The notes beneath the pieces were generated by a model. The model was not told the DNA's origin, searched no databases, and was given only the letters and a program-made list of their open reading frames with translations. The translations under genes and the position numbers were made by a program. Shown one piece after another: positions 1-9,006 of a DNA stretch of 58,346 nt. Position 1 is the first letter of the stretch. The number at the start of each line of letters is the position of its first letter. Source of the DNA: Hydrogenophaga sp. (GTDB taxonomy: Bacteria > Pseudomonadota > Gammaproteobacteria > Burkholderiales > Burkholderiaceae_C); assembly GCA_011391595.1 (NCBI GenBank), contig JAABQG010000018.1, positions 1-58,346 of the forward strand, given 5' to 3'.

Positions 1-1476
1 TGCCCCAGCGGCTTCGTCCCCGTGCGCATCACCGTGACGCCCAGTTCGGGTGAGAACCTGGGGCCGCTTTACCTGGTGGTGTATCAACATGACATCGAGC
101 CCCTTCTGGCGCCACCCGACAGCGCAGAAGGCGCGTTGCTGAGCCACCTCGAAGAGGAGTTGAAGGTCACGCGCGACGACTTGCAGTTCGCACTGGAGCG
201 ATTTGAATCCTCCAACGAGAGCCTCAGGATCTCGAACGAGGAAGTGGTCACGACCAACGAGGAGTTGCGATCGCTCAACGAAGAGCTGGAGAGTTCCAAA
301 GAGGAATTGCAGACACTGAACGAGGAGCTGACCACCGCCAACCAGCAACTCGAAGGCAAGGTCCGCGAACTGGAGGTCTCCAACAGCGATCTCCACAATC
401 TGCTGAACAGCAACGACATCGCCACGCTGTGCCTGGATCAGGATTTCCGGATCAAGTGGTTCACGCCGGCAACGCAGACGCAATTCAAGTTCAAGGCCGC
501 CGACGTCGGCCGTCCGATCAGTGATTTTTCCATGGCGTGGTCCGGCGGTGGTCTGCTCGAGGCGGCACGCGCCGTGCTCGCCACCCAGGCCGTGGACCTG
601 CTTGAGTTCCAGGCCAGCGACGGCCGCCGCTTCGTCCGCCGGGTTTTGCCATACAGGAACGAAGCGGGCGAGATCCATGGCGTCATCCTCACCTACACGG
701 ACATCACCGAGCTTCGCCTGGCGACCGAGGCGGCACGCACCGCACACCTGGACCTCAGCCAATCCCGCGACCAGGAGCGCAGGCTACGCGATCTCTCCAC
801 AGCCCTGGCCATGGCCGAGGAACGTGAGCGGCGTTCCCTGGCGCAGGACTTGCACGACGACCTCGGTCAACTGCTGGCCGTTGTGGCGCTGAAAGCCACG
901 GCGATCAAGAAGCACAGGATGGCGGCCCCACTGAAAGCGGCCGTGGACGACTGCGCGCTCGCGGTCGCCAACGCCAACCGCACGTTGCGCACCCTGGCAT
1001 TCCAGCTGAACCCGCCGATGCTGGAACAGCTGGGTTTCCAGCGGGCTCTTGAATGGATGGGCGATGAAATGAACCGGCTTTTCAAGCTGGACGTCCATAT
1101 CGTGGACGATGGCACGCCCAAGGCCATGGATCCGGCGGTGAGCGCAACGCTTTTTCGCGCCGTGCGCGAGCTCCTCGTCAACGTGGCCAAGCACGCCGGC
1201 GTGAATACAGCGATGGTGACCACCGCCAGGGGCGAGCGCGATACCCTTGTGGTCACCGTCAGCGATGCGGGCGCCGGCTTCAAACCCGACGCCAGGCCGC
1301 CTGAAGACGGGCTCGGCGGCTTCGGCCTGCTGAGCGTGCGCGAACGGCTGGGCTTGCTCGGCGGTGAGGTGTCGATTCGCAGCAACCCCGGGGACGGGAC
1401 GTCGGTCCTGCTCAGGGTTCCGCTGCTCACGCAGCCTCTTCCAGCGGACCTGCCGCCAACCGGGGGCCGGCCATGA
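1..1476 (+). CDS. PAS/HisKA_3 sensor histidine kinase, 5'-truncated by the window edge
   Basis: The frame is open to base 1, so only the C-terminal part is present. Visible in order are the end of a PAS-like region, a long glutamate-rich coiled coil built on repeats such as TNEELRSLNEELESS, a PAS domain (DIATLCLDQDFRIKWFTPAT), a HisKA_3 dimerisation helix with the phospho-acceptor His in QDLHDDLGQ, and a HATPase_c domain with DAGAGF and GLGGFGLLSVRERL. This coiled coil plus PAS arrangement is typical of CheB/CheR-PAS kinases, so the missing part may carry CheB and CheR domains; that is inference. The stop overlaps the next start as ATGA, so the kinase and the following NarL-type regulator are probably translationally coupled and form a cognate pair. 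Confidence 0.85.
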   Translation, partial: CPSGFVPVRITVTPSSGENLGPLYLVVYQHDIEPLLAPPDSAEGALLSHLEEELKVTRDDLQFALERFESSNESLRISNEEVVTTNEELRSLNEELESSKEELQTLNEELTTANQQLEGKVRELEVSNSDLHNLLNSNDIATLCLDQDFRIKWFTPATQTQFKFKAADVGRPISDFSMAWSGGGLLEAARAVLATQAVDLLEFQASDGRRFVRRVLPYRNEAGEIHGVILTYTDITELRLATEAARTAHLDLSQSRDQERRLRDLSTALAMAEERERRSLAQDLHDDLGQLLAVVALKATAIKKHRMAAPLKAAVDDCALAVANANRTLRTLAFQLNPPMLEQLGFQRALEWMGDEMNRLFKLDVHIVDDGTPKAMDPAVSATLFRAVRELLVNVAKHAGVNTAMVTTARGERDTLVVTVSDAGAGFKPDARPPEDGLGGFGLLSVRERLGLLGGEVSIRSNPGDGTSVLLRVPLLTQPLPADLPPTGGRP

Positions 1477-2120
1477 GCGCCCGGGTGCTGCTGGTCGACG
1501 ATCACGCGATGTTTCGCCAGGCCTTGCGCGGCATGCTGGAAAAAGAGGCCGGCATCGAAGTCGTGGGGGAGCTCGGCGACGGCGCCCAGGTCGAGGAGGC
1601 GGTGGCGCAGCTCACCCCTGACCTCGTCGTCATGGACATCAGCATGCCAACGGTCAATGGCATCGAGGCGACGAAACACCTGATGGCCAGGTTCCCGCAG
1701 TTGCGCATCGTCGCCCTGTCCGCCTTCGGGTACAAGCAGTTCGTGATGGAAATGATGGAAGCCGGCGCACTGGCCTATGTCGTCAAGTCGTCGGCTGGCG
1801 AACAACTGATGCAGGCCATCCACAGTGCCTTGAAAGGTGTGCCCTACCTGTGCCCTGACGCGACGGCCATCATGGTCGCGGCCAGTCGCGGCGACCGTGG
1901 CGCACAGGGCGCCACGGCGCGTGTCAACCTGGGGCGCCGGGAAGTGGAAGTGCTGAGGCTGATCGCAGAAGGCAAGAGTTCACCGCAAATTGGCCAGCAG
2001 CTCCATATTGCGCCAAGCACGGTGGACGTTCACCGCCGCAACATCATGAAAAAGCTCGACCTCCACTCGGTCGTGGACCTGACCAAGTACGCCATCCTCA
2101 TGGGCCTCACCAGGCTTTGA
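1473..2120 (+). CDS. NarL/FixJ-family response regulator
   Basis: This 215-residue DNA-binding regulator has an N-terminal receiver domain and a C-terminal LuxR-type helix-turn-helix. The receiver shows LLVDDHAMFR (acidic pocket), VMDISMP (phospho-Asp) and the YVVKSSAG lysine. The HTH region reads LGRREVEVLRLIAEGKSS, then STVDVHRRNIMKKL. It starts inside the stop of the kinase gene (ATGA overlap), so HisKA_3 kinase plus NarL regulator form a standard pair. Its targets cannot be read from the sequence. It converges on the receiver-only gene at 2180-2578 with 59 bases between the stops. Confidence 0.93.
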   Translation: MSARVLLVDDHAMFRQALRGMLEKEAGIEVVGELGDGAQVEEAVAQLTPDLVVMDISMPTVNGIEATKHLMARFPQLRIVALSAFGYKQFVMEMMEAGALAYVVKSSAGEQLMQAIHSALKGVPYLCPDATAIMVAASRGDRGAQGATARVNLGRREVEVLRLIAEGKSSPQIGQQLHIAPSTVDVHRRNIMKKLDLHSVVDLTKYAILMGLTRL

Positions 2121-2179
2121 ACAGCCGCAATGCCGATTGCCGCCGCGCAGGGACTGGCCACGCCGCGAATGGGGCGACT

Positions 2180-2578
2180 TCAGGGCAGGTCCAGGGCAAG
2201 ATAGGTTTGCCCTTGATGCACCGCACGGATGGCGCTCAGCAGACTCTCCCCGGCATGGTCCTTGACCACGTACCCCAGCGCACCCGCCTGGATCATCTGG
2301 TCCACCAGGGACCTGTCGGCATGGGCTGAAAGCCCGATGATCTTTACCCGGGGTTGCCGGCGCAGCACCTGCCGTGTGGTCTCCATGCCATTGAGAGGAG
2401 ACATGCTGACGTCCATGCAGATGACGTCGGGGCGCATCGCATCCAGCTTCGCCAGCACGTCGTGTCCATCCTCGGCCTGGGCCACCACCTCCATGTCGGC
2501 GTCGGACGTCAGGAACATGGCCAGCGCGTCGCGAAAGATTTGATTGTCATCGGCCAGCATGACGCGAATTTTTTCCAT
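2180..2578 (-). CDS. Receiver-only response regulator with a NarL-like receiver
   Basis: The 132-residue protein is a single receiver domain: VMLADDNQIFRD, phospho-Asp in CMDVSMSPLNG, switch region IGLSAHAD, conserved Lys in YVVKDHAG. It resembles the receiver of NarL-type regulators, including the neighbour at 1473-2120, but stops at YLALDLP where the linker to the HTH would begin. Only 59 bases remain before the convergent stop, so no hidden output domain exists downstream. It begins one base after the stop of the hybrid kinase at 2580-5174, so the two are co-transcribed. It probably acts as a phosphorelay or phosphate-sink component, or signals by protein contact. It may be a NarL-type gene that lost its output domain. 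Confidence 0.88.
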   Translation of the reverse strand: MEKIRVMLADDNQIFRDALAMFLTSDADMEVVAQAEDGHDVLAKLDAMRPDVICMDVSMSPLNGMETTRQVLRRQPRVKIIGLSAHADRSLVDQMIQAGALGYVVKDHAGESLLSAIRAVHQGQTYLALDLP

Positions 2579-2579
2579 G

Positions 2580-5174
2580 CTATGCGCCCTTCACGGCCCG
2601 GTGGACATGCTCTTGCAACAGGTCCCCTGGCACCGGTTTGGAAACCACCTGTACCGACATGGCCGCGATGCCGGTCAGCTGTTCGGAATCGGTGTCACCG
2701 GTCAGGATAATGGCTGGCAACCGGGGCCCGAAGCGCGCTCTCGCGGCAGCAATCACATCCAGGCCGGTCTCTCCGTCACCCAGCCGGTAGTCGCACACCA
2801 TGAGATCGGGCGTCCTTTCTCCGAGTTGCTCCAGCACCTGCGCGCCAGTGGCACCGGCAAACACCGTGTGGCCCCAGGCTTGCAAAGCCTGTACCAATGA
2901 GTCGAGGACCATCCGGTTGTCTTCGACCAAACCGATCGTGAACGTTGAAACGGCCTGCGCAGTGGGCTGCTGAGCCGATGCAGGTGCGCCGCCCTCGGGC
3001 AGCGAGAGGCAAAACACCGAGCCGCGCCCGGGCCGTGAACGCACGCGAATCTCCAGACCGAGCAGTGCCGCCGTCTTTGCCACAATGGACAGCCCCAGGC
3101 CGCTGCCACGGTTGCGCGCGTTGTCGCCAAGCTGCATGAATTCTTCAAAGATATGGGGGATTTGCTCCTGGCGCATGCCCACGCCGGTGTCCCATATTTC
3201 AAGCCAGAGCGCGCCCCCGTGGCGGCGCGCGGCAACCAGCACGCCGCCTCGCGCGGTGTAGGCCAGTGCGTTGTCAATCAGGTTGCCAATCATGCGGTGC
3301 AGCATCTGCTGGTCGGTTTGCAGGGTCAGGCCGGCGGCCAGCCGCCATCGCAGGCGCAGGCCCTTCCTTGCCGCTTTGGGCGCGTAGATGGCCGCCAATG
3401 AAGCACACAGGCGATCGATCGAAAAGACGGTGACATGGGGCACCATCACGCCGGCGTCGAGTTTGCTCACGTCCAGCAAGTCATTGAGCATCGCGCTCAG
3501 GCTGTTCACGCAGTGCTGCACCTGTGACACCAGCTTCTCCTGGCCGGGCTTCACCGCGCTTCGAAGCACATTGGTGTAAAGCGCCAGTGCCGCCATGGGC
3601 TGGCGCAGGTCGTGGCTGGCGGCAGCCAAAAAGCGGGACTTGGACTGGTTCGCCGCTTCCGCGGCTGCCATCGCGCGATGCAGGGCGGCCTCCGACTTCT
3701 TGCGCCCGGTGATGTCACCATGCGTGCCGATCATTCGCAAGGGCTTGCCTGCGGCATCCCGGCTGACCACCAGACCCCGGGCAAGAATCCATTTCCAGCG
3801 GCCATCCTTGCAGAGCATGCGGTGCTCATTGACGTAAACCGGGGTCTGGCCATCAAAGTGCGCCTGCATATCGGCCAAAACACGCGGCAGGTCGTCAGGA
3901 TGCGCGCGCTTGCGCCATTCGTCCAGGGTGCCTCCGATCTCGTCTTGCGCAAAGCCCAGCATTTCTTTCCACCGTGGGCTGAAAAAAACCGTGTTCTGAG
4001 TCACGTTCCAGTCCCACAGGCCGTCCCCGGCGCCCTCGACTGCGAATTGCCAGCGCAACTCGCTATCGGTCAGCCTCTTCTCGCGCACTTGCAGCGTTGC
4101 AAGCAACCGGTTGAAGCTGGCCATCAGGGCGCCGACTTCGCCATCGCTGTCGATGGGCGGAAGTGGCGCAACCTGATCGGACTCCGACCGCGTCGCCAGG
4201 GTGTTGATGACCGACAGCATCGGCGCGAGCTGGCGTCGCAAGGTCCACCAGGTCAGCGTGCCCGCCAGCAAGGTGAGTGCCAGGGTGGTCCACAGCATGC
4301 GCTGCTGCATGGCGCGGATCGGGGCAAAGGCATCGGTCGTGGGCATCACGACAGCAAAATACCACCCTGCCACCGGCACGCTTTTGACTGACGCAAGGAC
4401 CTCCAGGCCCAAGGGATTGACAAAAACTTCAGAACCCTCCTGCCCACCGATGAAGCGGTCCAGCGTGGGGCTGACGCCCGCCGCGGGCAGCACCTCGAGC
4501 GCACGACGCTTGTCGCTGGCGGTGATCACCATGCGCTGTGCCGGCGCAACCAGCAGGTAGCTGCCATGCTTGCCGTAGGCGGTCAGGGTGATGTGATCAA
4601 GAAAGTTGGGCAGGCCCAGGTTGATGGTTCCCACCAGGGTGCCGATCACTTCGCCTGACCCATCGCGTACCGGCGCCGTGATGCTGAATATCGGCGCCCC
4701 CAGTTTCTTGCCCATGGCGGGGCGGCCAATCACCGTCTTGCCGTCCTTCAGCGGAACGGAAACTGATTCCCGATCCATGTAATTGGTGCCGATGCGGCCA
4801 AGGAACAGCGGCATATCGGCAATCGCCGTGCCATCGGCTCCCGTGGCGAATACGCCGCCGTTGAACAGGCTGGCCAGAATCTGGTGCTGTTCCAGATGGG
4901 CCTGCAGCACCGTCGGCTTGCCGATCAATTGTGCGTCTAGCTGCCCGGCGACAAGTTCCAGCGCCACCCGCCGTTCGTCGAGCGCATCGTTGATGTGCCC
5001 GGCGACCAGGGACGCCGTCGAGAATTGCTGCTCGCCCAGCATGCGCTGCAGGTCGTCTTGCAGCATACGGCTGGCGTAGTACGAAAGCGTCCACAGGCTG
5101 ACGACAAAGATGATCAGGGTCAGCAGCGTGACCTTGGTCTTGATCGAATGCCGCGAAAAGAAACTGAACTTCAT
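2580..5174 (-). CDS. Hybrid histidine kinase (Cache-HAMP-PAS-HisKA-HATPase-REC)
   Basis: An 864-residue inner-membrane hybrid kinase. From the N-terminus: a transmembrane helix (VTLLTLIIFVVSLWTLSYYA), a ~250-residue extracytoplasmic Cache-like sensor, a second helix (MLWTTLALTLLAGTLTWW), HAMP, a PAS/PAC domain (GDGLWDWNVTQNTVFFSPRW), HisKA with the phospho-His in AAASHDLRQPMAAL, HATPase_c (NLIDNALAYTARGG, DTGVGM, GSGLGLSIV), and a C-terminal receiver (GLVEDNRMVLD, phospho-Asp in VCDYRLGDGETG). The open frame extends to 5255, but the ATG at 5174 is preferred because AGGA lies about 10 bases upstream and the signal-anchor helix follows. The sensor ligand is unknown. The receiver-only gene follows after one base. 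Confidence 0.9.
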   Translation of the reverse strand: MKFSFFSRHSIKTKVTLLTLIIFVVSLWTLSYYASRMLQDDLQRMLGEQQFSTASLVAGHINDALDERRVALELVAGQLDAQLIGKPTVLQAHLEQHQILASLFNGGVFATGADGTAIADMPLFLGRIGTNYMDRESVSVPLKDGKTVIGRPAMGKKLGAPIFSITAPVRDGSGEVIGTLVGTINLGLPNFLDHITLTAYGKHGSYLLVAPAQRMVITASDKRRALEVLPAAGVSPTLDRFIGGQEGSEVFVNPLGLEVLASVKSVPVAGWYFAVVMPTTDAFAPIRAMQQRMLWTTLALTLLAGTLTWWTLRRQLAPMLSVINTLATRSESDQVAPLPPIDSDGEVGALMASFNRLLATLQVREKRLTDSELRWQFAVEGAGDGLWDWNVTQNTVFFSPRWKEMLGFAQDEIGGTLDEWRKRAHPDDLPRVLADMQAHFDGQTPVYVNEHRMLCKDGRWKWILARGLVVSRDAAGKPLRMIGTHGDITGRKKSEAALHRAMAAAEAANQSKSRFLAAASHDLRQPMAALALYTNVLRSAVKPGQEKLVSQVQHCVNSLSAMLNDLLDVSKLDAGVMVPHVTVFSIDRLCASLAAIYAPKAARKGLRLRWRLAAGLTLQTDQQMLHRMIGNLIDNALAYTARGGVLVAARRHGGALWLEIWDTGVGMRQEQIPHIFEEFMQLGDNARNRGSGLGLSIVAKTAALLGLEIRVRSRPGRGSVFCLSLPEGGAPASAQQPTAQAVSTFTIGLVEDNRMVLDSLVQALQAWGHTVFAGATGAQVLEQLGERTPDLMVCDYRLGDGETGLDVIAAARARFGPRLPAIILTGDTDSEQLTGIAAMSVQVVSKPVPGDLLQEHVHRAVKGA

Positions 5175-5482
5175 TTGGCCAATCCTACCCCGGCGCTTGT
5201 GGCCATGGACTGCCGCCCGACTCCCTGAGCCACGTCCAGTCGTGTATCCAGACATTGCAGTGGCTGGCGCAGGCCAGCCAGACCATCACCCCAATCAAGC
5301 CCAAACCGGCGCGGCGCATCCGGGCCAAGAAGTCGCAGTGAGCACGCTAATCAGCAGTTTTTTCATACTCATTGGCGCGTTACTTGCATGCCTTGGTGCA
5401 TCAAAAACAAGCCTGCAGCCACCACCGGAAGTTGGTACAACTCAAATGGGGCAAGGCTCTGCATTTCCGGAGTCATGGACGA

Positions 5483-7597
5483 ATGGAGACAGACACCTCA
5501 TTCGAATCGGCGGTGCATCGTCATGATGCGCTGGTCGCTGAACTCGGCCTGCCCATCTGGGTGGGGTCGGAGCCCACGTTTACCGACCGGGAGGCCCAGA
5601 CGCCCGCCTGGCTGCACGCCGCCCTGGGCGACGACAAGGAACTTCGTGCGCGGGCGCTGCTCGGCACCCTGAACCGGCTGATGCCGGGCGCTCTGGTGTT
5701 GCGCAGCGTCGGGCGGCTCTATCCCGGCGAAAAGCTGCCGCGCTGGAACCTGGGCTTGCTGCGACGGCGCGATGGCGAGCCCCTGTGGAACGGTCCCCCG
5801 GACCCGCTACTGGCCCACGAACCGGGTCCCGCTGGGCCGCCGGACATTGCCGCCCTTGCCAGCGCCCTGTCGGAGGCATTCGCCAGCCAGCGCTGGGGGT
5901 CCGAATGCGTTGAAACCGCCAAAGGGGAAGAAGCAGACAAGGAAGGCACAGAAGCCGTGCCGGCCTGGACGGTCACCGCCACCATGGACGCAGACGCCGA
6001 ACCGCTGCGGTTTGTGCTGCGCGCCTATGAGGACGAGGCCGAACCGGAGGCCGACCGCGCCGCCTGCGCCGCCATCGAACTGCCCGAGATCGGCCGCGTT
6101 GACTTCTTTCTCGCCGCCCTGCCGTGCATTGAGCGCGCCGCACGGGCCTGTGGCCTGCAGGCGCTGGTATTGACAGGCGCCACGCCACCGGTGGATGCCA
6201 CGCTGGAGCTCACCACCGTCACGCCAGACCCGGCGGTGATTGAAATCAACTCGGCCCCCAGCCGCAACTGTGCCGAGTTCCTCTGGCGCAGCCAGCAGGT
6301 CTATGCCGCCGCTGCTGCGCACGGACTATCGCCCTACAGGCTGTATTTCAACGGGCAGGTGGCGGACTCGGGTGGCGCCGGCCAGGTGACTTTTGGCGGC
6401 CCGACGCCCGAGAGCAGCCCGTTCGTCAGCAACCTGCAACTCTTGCCCCGGCTGGTGCGCTATTTCAACCGCCACCCGGCCCTGAGCTACCTCTTCGCGC
6501 ACGACTTCGTCGGCGGCAGCGGCCAGTCCGTCCGGCCGGACGAGCGCGGCACCGGTGCCTTCGACGATCTGTTGCTGGCCCTGGCGCTGCTGGAGCGCGA
6601 ATCGGTCACGGAGCCTGAACTGCTCTGGAAAAGCCTGGCCTCGTTCCTGTGCGACGCGGTGGGCAACAGCCACCGCGCCGAGATCAACATCGAAAAACTC
6701 TGGAACCCGCACCTGGCAGGCCGCGGACGCCTGGGCCTGGTCGAATTTCGCGGCCTGCGCATGCAGCACACGCCGCAGCGCGCCACAGCCATCGCCTGCC
6801 TGCTGCGCGCCGTCATCGCCATGCTCGCCACGCGCCCCTACGCGCTGCCGCTGATCGACTGGGGGCGCAAGCTGCACGACCGGTTTGCCTTGCCGTTCTA
6901 CCTGCAAGCCGATCTGGACACCGTGCTCGCGGAGCTGGACGCGGCAGGGCTCGGCCTGGAGGCGCCCATCCAGAACGTCCTGCGCCAGGACGCGTTCCGC
7001 TTCCTGGGCAAGCTGGATTTCCCTTTTGGAACGCTGGAGCTGTGGCGCGGCCTCGAGTTCTGGCCGCTCGTGGGCGACGCCGCCAGCCCCGAGCAAAGCG
7101 GAAGCTCCCGCTTCGTCGACGCCAGCACGACGCGGATCGAAATCCGATGGCGCCCGCCGTCAACCGGCACAGTGGGCCCGCTGGATACCGGCCGCTGGCA
7201 GGACTGGGCGCTCTGCGTGGACGGCGTCACCCTGCCGCTGCGCCCTGAAACCGACAGCCGGGGCGATCTCAAGGTCTTCGGCGTGCGCTATGCCAGTTTT
7301 GCCCCCCGCTCCGGCTTGCATCCCGTGCTGGGAAGCCAGGCTCCGCTGACGCTGACCCTGGGCCATGCCGACCACGACGTGCAGTACGCCATCACGCTGC
7401 ATGAATGGCGGCCCGATGGCGAGGCCTATCCCGGCCTTCCCGCAGATCTGCATGAAGCCAGTGAACGACGGTCTGCCCGCATGACCGTGGCGGCGAGGGA
7501 CCGGCCAGAACAGGCGCCCCCTGACGAATCAGATACCGAGGCAAGCCCCGCAAGCCCGGGGCTGACGGTCTACAGCCTGGATCGGCGGTATCGATGA
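5483..7597 (+). CDS. Free-standing DUF2126 protein
   Basis: The 704-residue protein matches the DUF2126 region that usually forms the C-terminal two thirds of large (about 1100-residue) transglutaminase-like proteins. Family hallmarks are WVGSEPTFTDRE near the start, YPGEKLPRWNLGL, INSAPSRNCAEF, the HPALSYLFAHDFVGGSGQS block, and HRAEINIEKLWNP. The N-terminal transglutaminase half is absent, and the ~300 bases upstream carry no remnant I can recognise. The ATG at 5483 is chosen because GGAG lies 11-14 bases upstream and the family similarity begins soon after; an in-frame start exists at 5372. The biochemical role of DUF2126 is not established. It is divergent from the hybrid kinase. Confidence 0.82.
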   Translation: METDTSFESAVHRHDALVAELGLPIWVGSEPTFTDREAQTPAWLHAALGDDKELRARALLGTLNRLMPGALVLRSVGRLYPGEKLPRWNLGLLRRRDGEPLWNGPPDPLLAHEPGPAGPPDIAALASALSEAFASQRWGSECVETAKGEEADKEGTEAVPAWTVTATMDADAEPLRFVLRAYEDEAEPEADRAACAAIELPEIGRVDFFLAALPCIERAARACGLQALVLTGATPPVDATLELTTVTPDPAVIEINSAPSRNCAEFLWRSQQVYAAAAAHGLSPYRLYFNGQVADSGGAGQVTFGGPTPESSPFVSNLQLLPRLVRYFNRHPALSYLFAHDFVGGSGQSVRPDERGTGAFDDLLLALALLERESVTEPELLWKSLASFLCDAVGNSHRAEINIEKLWNPHLAGRGRLGLVEFRGLRMQHTPQRATAIACLLRAVIAMLATRPYALPLIDWGRKLHDRFALPFYLQADLDTVLAELDAAGLGLEAPIQNVLRQDAFRFLGKLDFPFGTLELWRGLEFWPLVGDAASPEQSGSSRFVDASTTRIEIRWRPPSTGTVGPLDTGRWQDWALCVDGVTLPLRPETDSRGDLKVFGVRYASFAPRSGLHPVLGSQAPLTLTLGHADHDVQYAITLHEWRPDGEAYPGLPADLHEASERRSARMTVAARDRPEQAPPDESDTEASPASPGLTVYSLDRRYR

Positions 7598-7670
7598 TCG
7601 GTTTTGGGGGATGTGGGCGTTGATCGCGGCGTTTTCGACCCGTGTTTGCCACACATCAATCAATTCAAAT

Positions 7671-7720
7671 TTAGTAGCGGATAGTCGCCATTCCACGCTG
7701 GGAAAAGGCCTTTTTTGTTC
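7671..7720 (+). repeat. ~50-nt palindromic repeat, copy A
   Basis: The core GCCATTCCACGCTGGGAAAA followed by GGCCTTTTTTGTTC matches the copies at 20213, 28521, 32221 and 58021. The core can fold, because CCATTCC pairs with GGGAANGG. This copy is intergenic, downstream of the DUF2126 gene. Confidence 0.75.
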
Positions 7721-7872
7721 GTAAATGGCATTCACAATGCTGCTCGCGGGCTTTGCGCGATGCCCTACCTGTCCGCGAATAGCAATCGCCGGCTTTAGAC
7801 TGAAGGCGGTAGCAGAGATTTAAGATTTCGTCGCTCCAAAGCAGCCGTCGGCACTGGCTTCTAACTATATGG

Positions 7873-7983
7873 GCGCCACCGCTGTAGGACGACTGCGACC
7901 CGCACAGCCATGACGGGGTGCACATCGAGCCGGATTGGGATTTGGCTGCACAACCGCCCCCCGACTTTGATGTCGAACAGTGA
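7873..7983 (+). pseudogene. IS91-family transposase remnant (C-terminal tail)
   Basis: One frame reads DDCDPHSHDGVHIEPDWDL, then AAQPPPDFDVEQ and a stop. This resembles the conserved C-terminal tail of IS91-type Y2 transposases (EPDWDLAAQP). An in-frame TAG lies immediately upstream (7885-7887), and nothing of the catalytic domain precedes it, so it is a decayed fragment. A second IS91 piece lies downstream at 8845-9006 in the same orientation. Confidence 0.6.
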
Positions 7984-8241
7984 GTCAATTGGTGACGAGG
8001 AATAACCGGCGATTCGGATGCGCCGCTGTGAAGCCCTGTGCTCGGCGCTGCGCAAATCGCCCTACAGGTGGGTGCGTTTCGTGGAGGCTCCCCCCGGGAA
8101 CGCCCTGGAGCGGGAATCGTGAGAGTCTTACGTGGGTTGACGGCTGATCAAAGCTTTCATACTGGCCTTGAGATGGTTGAAATGCCTCTATCCGTGCGCG
8201 GCGTGGCCTGGAACATGGACGGCGGCTGGACCGCGCATTAA

Positions 8242-8670
8242 TCAGGGCCGCACGTAAGCCCAGCCATCGTTCTGCCGGTTCATGATCTGGATGACTCCGG
8301 CTGGCACGTAACTGATGGCGGGGTTCATGTCGGCCTTGACCAATTTTTGGGCAGTCATGGTGTTTTCGCAGGCCACCACCTTGACGCCTGATTTGATCGC
8401 GTCATTGACCCGGTTGGCTGTGACGGCATCAAACTTCAGCATGCCGATGCCGGGACCAAAGGCCACAATTTCAACCTGAACCTTGTCGGCGCCCAGCTCT
8501 TTTTGCGCGTTACCGGCCACGTTGAGCGCCAGATTCCATCTGGCTGCGTCACCGTCGCTGACCTGCATCACGATCCGGGGTTGGGGCGCTGGCGGCGTGC
8601 TGGCGCAGCCAGTAGTCACCAAGGACCCGCCAGTGATGGCGAGGGCAAGAAAGAGGGTTCTGCGTTTCAT
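8242..8670 (-). CDS. DsrE-family lipoprotein
   Basis: The 142-residue protein starts MKRRTLFLALAITGG and has a plausible lipobox ending TTGC at about residue 22, so it is probably exported and lipidated. The mature part (IVMQVSDGDAARWNLALNVA, then FGPGIGMLKFD, CENTM and YVPAGVIQIMNRQNDGWAYVRP) has the layout of DsrE/DsrF-like proteins. The Cys in VACENTM is where the family often carries its conserved cysteine. GGAAG lies upstream of the ATG at 8670; a longer frame to 8715 lacks a better site. The function is unknown; links to sulfur chemistry are by family only. It sits alone between IS91 remnants. Confidence 0.75.
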   Translation of the reverse strand: MKRRTLFLALAITGGSLVTTGCASTPPAPQPRIVMQVSDGDAARWNLALNVAGNAQKELGADKVQVEIVAFGPGIGMLKFDAVTANRVNDAIKSGVKVVACENTMTAQKLVKADMNPAISYVPAGVIQIMNRQNDGWAYVRP

Positions 8671-8844
8671 GGGATGGCTTCCAGTCAACTGAGCAAGGAC
8701 CGGTATATTGGTCAAGCTTCATGACCCTGACTACGCGTATAAACCCCAACACCCTTGCTTCAACAGCACCGAACCCGACCCATTGACACTGACATGGCTC
8801 AAACCTGCTTCAAGCGGCACGGGTGCCTCGTCGGCCACCGACCT

Positions 8845-9006
8845 GACATTGGCGCAATCGCTTTCATCCACCGCTGCGGCTCCAGCCTGAACGAGCATGT
8901 TCACTTCTACGTGTGCGTGATTAATGAGTTTTTTGAGGCGGTGGCAGGCGATCACTGGACTTCCAGAAACCGGCCGTTCGTGGCCGTCGGCACACGCTGC
9001 AACTGA
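8845..9006 (+). pseudogene. IS91-family transposase remnant (catalytic segment)
   Basis: The frame reads DIGAIAFIHRCGSSLNEHVH, then FYVCVINEFFEAVAGDH. This closely resembles the catalytic block of IS91-type Y2 transposases, usually FIHRFGSSLNEHVHFHVCVVDGVFE. The usual HVHFHV reads HVHFYV here. Only about 55 codons survive before a stop, and the similarity ends near 8955. Together with the tail at 7873-7983 this marks an old IS91-type insertion, but the two pieces are in scrambled order. Confidence 0.7.

Larger units (their letters stand above)
7598..8241. other. Gene-poor stretch with repeat and IS debris
   Basis: There is no convincing intact gene here. It contains one copy of the ~50-nt palindromic repeat (7671-7720) and the C-terminal tail of an IS91-type transposase (7873-7983), listed separately. 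Short open frames on both strands lack family features or a good ribosome binding site. A + strand frame at about 8120-8241 ends VRGVAWNMDGGWTAH but matches nothing I recognise. Confidence 0.6.

Noticed and set aside
7671-7988. Reverse-strand frame of 105 codons
   Set aside because: It runs antisense through a repeat and the IS91 tail and has an unlikely composition.
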